Assembly: GCA_015067125.1 (NCBI GenBank)
Contig: SVNB01000069.1
Span: 1-9,635, forward strand
Reading direction: 5' to 3'
DNA: 9,635 nucleotides
DNA from: Oscillospiraceae bacterium
GTDB taxonomy: Bacteria; Bacillota; Clostridia; Oscillospirales; Ruminococcaceae
Part shown: positions 1 to 5,838 of the stretch, in pieces
How positions within the stretch are numbered: the first letter of the stretch is position 1
Layout of the letters: each line of letters starts with the position of its first letter
Notes under the pieces: generated by a model
What the model saw: only the letters and a program-made list of their open reading frames with translations
The model's database searches: none
Told to the model about the DNA's origin: nothing
Program-made: the position numbers and the translations under genes

Positions 1-13
1 TTTTGTTTAATTA

Positions 14-46
14 AAAGCCCCTTGAAAAAACAAACAGAAAAGAGGG
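14..46 (-). terminator. Weak candidate terminator downstream of the GntP permease
   Basis: Read on the minus strand, CCCTCTT and AAGGGG can pair across a loop of about 16 nt (one bulge, one G-U pair) and are followed by CTTTTAATT. It lies directly after the permease stop codon at 58-60, so position supports a terminator. The stem is short and imperfect, and the window ends too soon to see another candidate. Confidence 0.3.
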
Positions 47-57
47 TTGTATCCTTT

Positions 58-1371
58 TTATGCCATCCAGGGGAACAGCCAGAGAAGAACGGTTACAACT
101 CCGGTTGCAGCAACGGTGGCAAGTGTTGTTGTGACAAAAATCGCCGGATAGGCGTCTTTCATCTTAAGGTCAGAATGTGCAACAGTCATAAGGATAGTTC
201 CGCTGTGCGGAAGGGAATCCAGCGTTGTTGCGGAAAAAGTTGCAATTCTGTGCATTACTTCCGCAGAAAGTCCTTTTGCTTCAAGAATAGGTCTTACGAT
301 GGGAAGAACTATGGACTGGCCGGTGGTGGAACCGCCGGTGAGCATGCAGAGGAATGCGACGGAAATTATGCAGAGCAAAAGCGGGTTTGTTTCTATTCCG
401 AGTATCGCATCAACAATATTCTGGAAAGCCGGAACTTTCTGAACACAGGAAGCAAATCCAAAAACCGCGCCGATGCTTCCAACCGGAGTGAGAGCGGAAA
501 GGAAGCCTTCGTTCACATAACCTTTGACCTTCTCCTTTTCCATAAAGGGATAGAAAAGAACAAGAGAAAGTACAGAAGAAACAAGGGTGCAGAAGATGAT
601 GTTCACTTCAAAAATGTTAAACAGGATAAAGAGAACAACAAGCGGAATAAGAGAAATCCAGAAGCCCGGAACCTTTTTGTCGGAAACGGAAGCGCTGTCC
701 TTCGGACCGTATTCAAAAATTTCGCCTTTTGCTTTTGCGTTGCTTATCATTTTATTGAGGACCATCACCATTATGATAATCTCGACAATAATTCCCACAA
801 TTCCGGGGATAAGTCCCGCGGTGGAGCTTGTTCCAAGAGCCTGACAAGGGATCATATTGGTCGGCTGAGGAGCACCCGGGCCGCTGAGGGCAAAGGTGCA
901 GCTTCCGCCAAGGATAACGCCCGGAGCAAAACGCTTTGGAATATTGCATTTTTCGAAAACAGCAAGACAGATGGGATAAATTGTGATAATTACTATTGCC
1001 GCGTTGATTCCGCCATAGCAGATTATTGCAGAAGCAAAAATTACAACAAGAATTCCCATTATCTGTTTTTTCTGTTCGGAACCGCTGTTTTTAAGAAAGG
1101 TATTGCAAAGAGTGGTCGCTATCGAAGAAGCCGCACCGCTCACCGCATATATCTTTGCCATTACGGAACCGAACATAAACATTCCGAAAAGGCTTGTGAA
1201 TATTGCACCGATTCCGCCTATGTAGGAAGTTGCAATTGTTTCTGTAAGGGGAAGTCCCGCGCAGATTATTACAGCAACCGAGGCAAGAAAACTTGCCAGA
1301 TAAACGGACCAGTTTTTATATGTAACGTATATAAGTATCGCAAAGCCGAGGATTATACCTAAGATTTGCAT
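58..1371 (-). CDS. GntP-family permease (organic/sugar acid:H+ symporter-like)
   Basis: A 437-residue, very hydrophobic protein with about a dozen predicted membrane segments, matching the usual 430-450 residues of the GntP family, which imports gluconate and related acids with protons. Visible family-like features are the glycine/proline-rich stretch FALSGPGAPQPTN (about residues 158-170), the LTGGSTTGQS loop and the C-terminal block ATTLDSLPHSGTI, which resembles the 'DSLPHNG' segment of GntP permeases. It acts in the cytoplasmic membrane. Its ATG lies 4 nt after the stop of the MFS gene, and its AAAAGG Shine-Dalgarno site sits inside the last codons of that gene, so the two are co-transcribed and probably translationally coupled. 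The substrate is not determined: GntP relatives take gluconate, other aldonates, glycerate and similar acids. The family call is fairly secure, the substrate is open. Confidence 0.82.
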   Translation of the reverse strand: MQILGIILGFAILIYVTYKNWSVYLASFLASVAVIICAGLPLTETIATSYIGGIGAIFTSLFGMFMFGSVMAKIYAVSGAASSIATTLCNTFLKNSGSEQKKQIMGILVVIFASAIICYGGINAAIVIITIYPICLAVFEKCNIPKRFAPGVILGGSCTFALSGPGAPQPTNMIPCQALGTSSTAGLIPGIVGIIVEIIIMVMVLNKMISNAKAKGEIFEYGPKDSASVSDKKVPGFWISLIPLVVLFILFNIFEVNIIFCTLVSSVLSLVLFYPFMEKEKVKGYVNEGFLSALTPVGSIGAVFGFASCVQKVPAFQNIVDAILGIETNPLLLCIISVAFLCMLTGGSTTGQSIVLPIVRPILEAKGLSAEVMHRIATFSATTLDSLPHSGTILMTVAHSDLKMKDAYPAIFVTTTLATVAATGVVTVLLWLFPWMA

Positions 1372-1375
1372 AAAA

Positions 1376-2620
1376 TTACCAACCTTTTACTTTTTTAATT
1401 CCGGTGAAACCAAGAATTGCGCAAACGATCATTACAGGGATCATTACAATGAATGCGCCGCTGTAAGAACCGGTCATATCATAAACAGCGTTAAGAGCGG
1501 GGCTGCCGATGAATGCGCCGATGCAGATCATGGACTGGATCCAGCCGGTGAAAGAAGCGGAATCTTTGGGGCCGAATGCTGCGGTTACCATTGCGCAGGA
1601 AAGAACCTTCGGGAAGAGATATGCAACACCCATAAGGATGCAGACGAGATACATCATTCCAACGGAAGGAGTGGTGAACGCCATGATTGCAACACATGCG
1701 ATGAATGCGCAGATAAGGGTGATCATGGTGATTCTGGAACCGAGCCAGTCAGCAACAGCGCCGCCGGGAACCATGGTGACTGCGTTTACAAGGAAGATCA
1801 TGCCGAAGATGGAACCAACAGTGGTTGCGTCAAATCCAAGGTCGGACATATATACGGACATATTCTGGTAAGTTGCATAGAAGCACATACCAAAGAGAAG
1901 GAACACGCCGAGGATTGCGTAAAGGTTATAGGTTTTAAGAGCTTCTTTGAAGGTGATACCGGGGAGTTCTTTCTTTTCGCCGGATTCGGTTTTTGCCGCA
2001 ACTTCATCAGCAAAGCAGGGGGTGATTCCGAGTTTTGCGGGGTCTTTTCTGAGGAGAAGACGCATAACAACAACTACTGCCACCATGCCGATTGCAATGT
2101 AACGGAGGGTTGCGTTATAGCCGATTTCGCCGATTGCGGAACCAACGATTTTGCTGCCGACAGTGCCGCCGAGTGCACCAACAGTCATGGAAATTGCAAG
2201 AAGAGTTGCCTGGCCTTTGGCAAACCATCTGTTGATAAGAGTGATGGTGATTGCAGAGGAGAAGAATGCCGCGCAAAGACCTACAAGGAATGCTGCTGCA
2301 TAGAAAACATAGATGTTGGATGCGGTGGAATAAATGAAATAACCGACTGCAAGGCCAAGACCGCCGAGGATCGGCACGTTTTCGTTCTGGAGAAGTTTGG
2401 TCACTTTACCAAACTGGGTAAGATAAAGTGCGCTGGAGAGAGAATGGATGGAGAAAACCAAAGAGAACTGAGTTCTGGTGATTTCCGGGAAAGTTTCGAG
2501 GATAGGGGACATGAACTGGCTGATTACGCTGTAGGAACATGCATAATAGACATTCATAAGGATAGTTGCGAAAAGAACAACGTATCCATAGTGGAATTTG
2601 AATTTTTTCTTTTCCATCAT
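1376..2620 (-). CDS. Major facilitator superfamily transporter (OFA/monocarboxylate-like)
   Basis: A 414-residue protein with a short basic N-terminus (MMEKKKFKF) followed by hydrophobic segments consistent with 12 TM helices in two halves. The HYGYVVLFA start resembles OFA-type (oxalate:formate antiporter) and monocarboxylate MFS members. The second half shows an MFS signature-like loop, GGAVADWLGSRI, at the usual TM8-TM9 position. It should move a small solute, probably an organic acid, across the cytoplasmic membrane; this is inference from family resemblance. Two tandem ATGs (2620 and 2617) follow an AGAAAGGA site; the second has the better 8-nt spacing, so the true protein may be one residue shorter. 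It is the first of a tight two-transporter operon, with the GntP permease starting 4 nt after its stop. No convincing promoter is seen in the 103 nt up to the aldo/keto reductase, so transcription may come from that gene's promoter. Confidence 0.85.
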   Translation of the reverse strand: MMEKKKFKFHYGYVVLFATILMNVYYACSYSVISQFMSPILETFPEITRTQFSLVFSIHSLSSALYLTQFGKVTKLLQNENVPILGGLGLAVGYFIYSTASNIYVFYAAAFLVGLCAAFFSSAITITLINRWFAKGQATLLAISMTVGALGGTVGSKIVGSAIGEIGYNATLRYIAIGMVAVVVVMRLLLRKDPAKLGITPCFADEVAAKTESGEKKELPGITFKEALKTYNLYAILGVFLLFGMCFYATYQNMSVYMSDLGFDATTVGSIFGMIFLVNAVTMVPGGAVADWLGSRITMITLICAFIACVAIMAFTTPSVGMMYLVCILMGVAYLFPKVLSCAMVTAAFGPKDSASFTGWIQSMICIGAFIGSPALNAVYDMTGSYSGAFIVMIPVMIVCAILGFTGIKKVKGW

Positions 2621-2661
2621 TAATTTCCTTTCTTTTTGTTATTAAATTAACGTTGCTTCGC

Positions 2662-2698
2662 CAAAATAAGTGCCGCTTTTAAAGCGGCGCCTATTTTG
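2662..2698 (-). terminator. G/C-rich hairpin between the reductase and transporter genes
   Basis: Arms CAAAATAAGTGCCGCTTT and AAAGCGGCGCCTATTTTG pair along 18 positions except two (one G-U, one mismatch), with the core GCCGCTTT/AAAGCGGC. On the minus strand the core is followed by a T-rich run (ACTTATTTTG), so it can act as an intrinsic terminator 26 nt after the reductase stop. Since no clear promoter follows before the MFS gene, it may be a partial terminator or an RNA-stabilising stem within one operon. Confidence 0.6.
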
Positions 2699-2723
2699 TT
2701 GTTGGGGTATTTACATTGTGGAA

Positions 2724-3719
2724 TTAATCTTCCCAAGTTTCTCTTTTAAGCTGGAGATATTCGATCTCTGCCTGAGAAAGTTTAATTTCTTCCATAGCTC
2801 TGATGCAGTCTTCGAGTTCCCACTGGTTCTGGGGACCGATCTGTGCTGCAAGAGGAAGATCTTGAGAAAGAACGTATGCAAGAGCAATGTTGGTGCCGCT
2901 GCAGCCGCGAACTTTTGCAAGTTCAAGAGCTCTTCTTCTGCGTTCAAAGTTTTCTTCGGTAAGGAAGGATTCTTTGGTCATCATGGGTGCGGTTTCAGGA
3001 TCGTATGCGGGAAGAAGCGGATCTACAAAGAATCCTGCGCCCTGTGCTGCCCAGGCAAAGAGAGAAATATTGTTCTCTTTGTGCCACTGTGCATATTCAT
3101 CATCTGCATACCAGGTTCCGGGCCAGCGGTTATACTGTGCGTGAACAAGGCTGTATTCGGGGCTGCTTACGGAAGGTCCGCGGTAGTTCATGCGTTTGCA
3201 GTAATCCATTGCCTCTTTAAGACGGGAAGGCTGCCAGCTGGAAACGCCGAATGCTTTGAAGTAACCTGCAATGCGAAGTTCTTCCATTTTATCCATAAGT
3301 GCTTCAACCGGTACATGCGGGTCATCTCTGTGGATGAGGTAAAGGTCAAAATAGTCAACGCCAACACGGTCAAGGCTGTACATAAGGTCTTCCTGAATGA
3401 AAGTGGGGCTTACGCGAACAAATTCTTCATGAAGATGGCCTTTTCTGTCGATAAGGCAGTTGCAGCATTTATCGGAGATCATAATGTCTTCTCTTTTTAC
3501 TTTAGTGCTGCGAAGCCAGCGGTCAAGAATTTCTTCGGATTTTGCAATGCCGTTGCCTTTTCCGTAATAACGGCCGGTGTCGATCATGGTGCCGCCTTTT
3601 TCAACATAAAGGTCCATCATTTTGTGTGCTTCTTCTTCAGCGTCAAGAGAGAACCATGCGGTACCGAAAATAAGCTTCGGGACGGGTTTATCGAGTCCTC
3701 GTACGTTAATGTACTCCAT
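2724..3719 (-). CDS. Aldo/keto reductase family oxidoreductase
   Basis: A 331-residue, soluble cytoplasmic protein of the NAD(P)H-dependent aldo/keto reductase (beta/alpha)8-barrel family. The catalytic tetrad is visible: Asp47 and Tyr52 in DTGRYYG, Lys84 in ISDKC and His130 in LYLIHRDD. The beta-strand start KLIFGTAWF (residues 15-23) and GVSSWQPSRL (residues 158-167) fit the fold, and the C-terminal IGPQNQWELED is where the nucleotide phosphate is usually bound. Length is normal for a single-domain member without an iron-sulfur tail. The ATG is preceded by AGAAAGGA at 9-nt spacing. The gene is divergent from the LacI-family regulator and upstream of two transporter genes, which suggests that it reduces or oxidises the imported carbohydrate or acid; the substrate itself cannot be told. 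Family confidence is high. Confidence 0.93.
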   Translation of the reverse strand: MEYINVRGLDKPVPKLIFGTAWFSLDAEEEAHKMMDLYVEKGGTMIDTGRYYGKGNGIAKSEEILDRWLRSTKVKREDIMISDKCCNCLIDRKGHLHEEFVRVSPTFIQEDLMYSLDRVGVDYFDLYLIHRDDPHVPVEALMDKMEELRIAGYFKAFGVSSWQPSRLKEAMDYCKRMNYRGPSVSSPEYSLVHAQYNRWPGTWYADDEYAQWHKENNISLFAWAAQGAGFFVDPLLPAYDPETAPMMTKESFLTEENFERRRRALELAKVRGCSGTNIALAYVLSQDLPLAAQIGPQNQWELEDCIRAMEEIKLSQAEIEYLQLKRETWED

Positions 3720-3766
3720 TTGTTAAATTCCTTTCTGAAAAATTTTATATCGATCGATTTTCTGCG

Positions 3767-3795
3767 TTTATAAAATAACACATATGAAACGTAAA
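3767..3795 (-). promoter_or_regulatory. Candidate promoter of the aldo/keto reductase gene
   Basis: On the minus strand TTTACG (3795-3790) and TATAAA (3772-3767) are separated by 17 bp, giving a predicted start near 3760 and a leader of about 40 nt. The -10 matches consensus at 5 of 6 positions and the -35 at 4 of 6. The upstream 20-bp palindrome at 3806-3825 would be centred near -55. Confidence 0.45.
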
Positions 3796-3805
3796 TTTCA
3801 ACAAT

Positions 3806-3825
3806 ATTTCAGATATTTCAGAAAT
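3806..3825. promoter_or_regulatory. Candidate LacI-family operator, reductase side
   Basis: ATTTCAGATATTTCAGAAAT is an imperfect palindrome with 16 of 20 positions symmetric (pattern ATTTC-N-GA-N-AT-N-TC-N-GAAAT). It matches the reverse complement of the site at 3921-3940 at 18 of 20 positions. It lies in the divergent region between the regulator and its presumed target operon, where LacI-family operators usually sit. That the neighbouring regulator binds it is inference. Confidence 0.5.
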
Positions 3826-3893
3826 AATTTCAAATTTTGTAAGAATTATACATAATTTTATAAAAATACTGTTTATTTTGTCGGTACTTGCTA

Positions 3894-3919
3894 TACACTT
3901 TTTTCACAGATAAAGTGTA
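3894..3919. repeat. 8-bp inverted repeat with a 10-bp spacer
   Basis: TACACTTT (3894-3901) and AAAGTGTA (3912-3919) are perfect inverted arms, about 18 bp apart centre to centre, immediately left of the second candidate operator. It may be a binding site for another regulator. It differs from the TTTCAG-type palindromes in sequence, and it has no T-run to make it a terminator. Confidence 0.35.
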
Positions 3920-3920
3920 A

Positions 3921-3940
3921 ATTCCTGAAATTTCTGAAAT
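3921..3940. promoter_or_regulatory. Candidate LacI-family operator, regulator side
   Basis: ATTCCTGAAATTTCTGAAAT is an imperfect palindrome (16 of 20 positions symmetric) and the near-inverse of the site at 3806-3825. The centres are 115 bp apart, close to 11 turns of B-DNA, which would suit looping by a tetramer or paired dimers. It is about 50-65 bp upstream of the predicted start of the regulator gene, so it could serve autoregulation. Confidence 0.5.
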
Positions 3941-3967
3941 TATACTATTTATTTTTTCAAAAATTTG

Positions 3968-3987
3968 TGCTAAAATTTCTATATAAT
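3968..3987 (+). promoter_or_regulatory. Candidate -10 elements of the LacI-family regulator gene
   Basis: Two overlapping options are visible: an extended -10, TGCTAAAAT (3968-3976), and a perfect TATAAT (3982-3987). Neither has a good TTGACA-like -35 at 16-18 bp. Either gives a leader of 25-35 nt before the AGAGG ribosome binding site (4003-4007) and the ATG at 4018. Confidence 0.45.
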
Positions 3988-4017
3988 GAAATTTAATTAA
4001 AAAGAGGCAATAAAACA

Positions 4018-5028
4018 ATGCAGGTAACTCAAAAAGAGATTGCTAAATATGCAGGCGTTTCCTGTGCAACCGTTTCAAGGGTTTTTAATAACCCTGAACT
4101 TGTAAAGCCGCATCTTGTAAATAAAGTATATAAAGCGATGCATGAACTTGGCGTTGAAATAAACGGTTCCGAAATTTCGGAAGAAAAACGCAACAGTGTT
4201 CTTGTTGTGGTAAACGATTTTACTTATTCCCTTTTTGCTTCCCTTATTTCCGGTGTTGCAGAAGCTCTTAACCGTGAACATCTTACTATGGTTCTTTGCA
4301 ACAGCGGCGGCGATGTTTCTGTCGAAAAAGAATATGTTATGATGGCATGCCGTGAAGGATATGTCGGCATAATTTTTGTAACAGCTCTCGATACTCCGGA
4401 ATACCGCAATATGCTCAGCGAAATTTCCATTCCGGTAGTTATGCTTAACCGTAAAATAGACGGAATAAATTACGACTCCGTTCAGTTGGCGCATTTTGAT
4501 TCTGCCCAGACGGCAGTCCGCTATCTTCAGAAAATGGGACATCAGCGCATAGCTCTTTTAACCACAAAAACCGAATCCACAAACACCCGCGACGAAAAAG
4601 TCGGATTTATGAATGCCCTTGTTGAATCCGGTCTTTCCTTTGCACAAGCAGAAAAAAGCGTCTTTTATGAAGATATGACATATGCCGACGGTGCAAATTT
4701 TGCAAATAAATTTGTAAGGGAAGGATATGATTTTACTGCTCTTTATATTTTGAGCAGTGAGCAATGCGTCGGCTTTGTTGCAAGATTTCAGCAGCTTGGT
4801 AAAAGAATCCCCGATGATCTGAGCCTGATTGCTCTTAATCGAGTTCCCATGCTTCTTGAAACCGGCACCAATATTACAACCCTTGATCAGCCTTCCGAAG
4901 AAATGGGAATGAAAGCAGTCGAGCTTCTTCTTAAACGTGCCGCAAACCATAACACTGGTTACACCAATGTTCAATACAGCGCCACTCTTCAGGAAGGTTT
5001 CAGCACCAGAAAAATTTCATTATTTTAA
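4018..5028 (+). CDS. LacI/PurR-family transcriptional regulator
   Basis: A 336-residue DNA-binding regulator of usual family length. The N-terminal helix-turn-helix is unmistakable: TQKEIAKYAGVSCATVSRVF (residues 4-23), followed by the third helix up to about residue 45. Residues 60-330 form a periplasmic-binding-protein-like effector domain, with VLVVVNDFTYSLFASLISGV, GYVGIIFVTA, the subdomain crossover near HFDSAQTAVRYLQKMGHQRI (159-178) and the C-terminal block TTLDQPSEEMGMKAVELLL (287-305). The effector is probably a sugar or sugar acid. The hinge between the domains is odd: the usual PNxxARSL motif is replaced by EINGSEISEEKRNS (residues 47-60), acidic and without the expected minor-groove leucine. 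The ATG follows AGAGG at 10 nt. The divergent reductase-transporter genes are its likely targets, and two matching palindromes lie between them. Confidence 0.93.
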   Translation: MQVTQKEIAKYAGVSCATVSRVFNNPELVKPHLVNKVYKAMHELGVEINGSEISEEKRNSVLVVVNDFTYSLFASLISGVAEALNREHLTMVLCNSGGDVSVEKEYVMMACREGYVGIIFVTALDTPEYRNMLSEISIPVVMLNRKIDGINYDSVQLAHFDSAQTAVRYLQKMGHQRIALLTTKTESTNTRDEKVGFMNALVESGLSFAQAEKSVFYEDMTYADGANFANKFVREGYDFTALYILSSEQCVGFVARFQQLGKRIPDDLSLIALNRVPMLLETGTNITTLDQPSEEMGMKAVELLLKRAANHNTGYTNVQYSATLQEGFSTRKISLF

Positions 5029-5036
5029 TTAATGTA

Positions 5037-5072
5037 AAAAAACGATAGCCGAAAAAACGGCTATCGTTTTTT
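5037..5072 (+). terminator. Strong intrinsic terminator of the LacI-family gene
   Basis: A perfect 11-bp stem, AACGATAGCCG/CGGCTATCGTT, with a six-A loop, extended by four A-T pairs and ending in six T residues, begins 8 nt after the regulator stop codon. The A-run on the left arm would also allow termination on the minus strand, but no leftward gene ends here. Confidence 0.9.
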
Positions 5073-5125
5073 GTTATCCGTTATCATCATTAAAAAAACA
5101 CTGAAACTTGTTTTACCAAGGTTAT

Positions 5126-5275
5126 ATGAGGCATTGCGGAAAAATCTATATGGATATCGTGCTCAAAATGAGCACGGGTTTTGTTTTTGCTGATGCTCAT
5201 GCGGTTTTTGCGGCGAAATTCCGCCGGATAAAATGTTTACAGAAAATTGATGACTGCGAAAGAAAAAGGTGGTAA
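5126..5275 (+). CDS. Possible 49-codon small ORF, doubtful
   Basis: An ATG at 5126 opens a 49-codon frame, MRHCGKIYMDIVLKMS and onward, ending in basic KFRRIKCLQK and CERKRW. It fills most of the space between the regulator terminator and the next gene. Against it: the only upstream AAGG is 4 nt from the ATG, which is too close; it spans a terminator-like hairpin (5158-5189); and its end overlaps the promoter of the next gene. I recognise no family. It is listed because nothing else accounts for this stretch. Confidence 0.15.
   Translation: MRHCGKIYMDIVLKMSTGFVFADAHAVFAAKFRRIKCLQKIDDCERKRW
5158..5189 (+). terminator. Orphan intrinsic terminator-like hairpin
   Basis: CGTGCTCA and TGAGCACG form a perfect 8-bp stem with an AAA loop, followed by GGTTTTGTTTTTG. 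It lies about 85 nt beyond the regulator's own strong terminator and upstream of the next gene's promoter. It could be a backup terminator or the 3' end of a small RNA transcribed from about 5075-5150. No clear promoter for such an RNA is seen. Confidence 0.6.
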
Positions 5276-5278
5276 AAT
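5250..5278 (+). promoter_or_regulatory. Candidate extended -10 promoter of the two-TM protein gene
   Basis: ATGACT (5250-5255) and TAAAAT (5273-5278) are 17 bp apart, with TGG directly before the -10 (extended -10 TGn). The -35 matches TTGACA at 4 of 6 positions. The predicted start near 5285 leaves about 20 nt before the TTG codon, just enough for the AGGAGG site at 5291-5296. Confidence 0.5.
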
Positions 5279-5305
5279 AAATCTGTTAAAAGGAGGCGGT
5301 CTTTT

Positions 5306-5812
5306 TTGGACGAAAAATGGAAAAAAGAACTTCCGGCGGCTTTGCTTGCCGGCGCGATATGCGGAATAATCACTTTTGCGGCACTGATGTTTCTTGCTCC
5401 GCAGGATTGGTACCTTGCGCTTGTGGTTTTTGCGGTTATGACCGGTTTTGCTCTTTGGAAGAGTGTTTCCGATAAAGATAAAAGCGCGAAAAAATATAAA
5501 CGGGATGAGCGCCTTATCGTGCAAAGCTGGTTTCTTGCAGAAGAGGGATTTATCCGCACGGATTCCGACCGGGCGGCAAAATTCTTTTTCGGTGAAGAGG
5601 GTATAAGCGTTCTTTACTATAAAAATGTAAAGCCGATTATCGAATTTGTTCCAAAAGAAAAAATTACCGGAACAGGTACCGACCGCTGCGGCTGGATAAG
5701 TCTTATTGTTCCGGAAGAAAAACGCCGCTTTGTTTTCGAAAAAGAATCTGCGGAAAGAATAAAACCGCATATGGAAAAAATAATATCAAAAAAAGAAGCG
5801 CTCGCGGAATAA
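5306..5812 (+). CDS. Small two-TM membrane protein with YcxB-like C-terminal domain
   Basis: A 168-residue protein with two membrane segments (about residues 10-30 and 35-52) and a charged C-terminal domain. After a basic stretch (KDKSAKKYKRDER) comes FFGEEGISVLYYKNVKPIIEFVPKEKITG and ISLIVPEEKRRFVFEKES, a strand-rich pattern like the YcxB/PH-like domains of small Firmicutes membrane proteins of unknown function. In that family the C-terminal domain is expected in the cytoplasm. The start is TTG, chosen because a consensus AGGAGG (5291-5296) lies 9 nt upstream and no in-frame ATG is nearby. It appears to be a single-gene unit with its own promoter, and its last codons are part of a bidirectional terminator shared with the convergent YibE/F gene. 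That it is a real gene is nearly certain; the family assignment is moderate and no function can be assigned. Confidence 0.85.
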   Translation: MDEKWKKELPAALLAGAICGIITFAALMFLAPQDWYLALVVFAVMTGFALWKSVSDKDKSAKKYKRDERLIVQSWFLAEEGFIRTDSDRAAKFFFGEEGISVLYYKNVKPIIEFVPKEKITGTGTDRCGWISLIVPEEKRRFVFEKESAERIKPHMEKIISKKEALAE

Positions 5813-5829
5813 TTCCGGGGCGCTTTTTT
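5797..5829. terminator. Bidirectional terminator between convergent genes
   Basis: AGCGCTCGCGGAAT pairs with ATTCCGGGGCGCT with a small internal bulge. TTTTTT follows on the plus strand (5824-5829), and on the minus strand the stem is followed by TTCTTTTTTTG. The left arm lies inside the last codons and stop of the 5306-5812 gene. The YibE/F gene stops at 5839 on the other strand, so one hairpin serves both. Confidence 0.8.
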
Positions 5830-5838
5830 CGGAAATTT

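Noticed and set aside
22..1362. 446-codon open frame on the plus strand opposite the GntP permease
   Set aside because: The translation is Cys/Lys/Asn-rich with no domain pattern, no ribosome binding site, and is fully antisense to a convincing membrane protein gene; it is open because of codon bias in the real gene.
2670..3773. 367-codon plus-strand frame opposite the aldo/keto reductase
   Set aside because: It is antisense to a gene with an intact catalytic tetrad and runs through its terminator and leader; the composition is unlike a real protein.
4075..4974. Minus-strand frames of 155 and 138 codons inside the LacI-family gene
   Set aside because: They lie in shadow frames of a gene with an unmistakable HTH and effector domain, and have no start signals.
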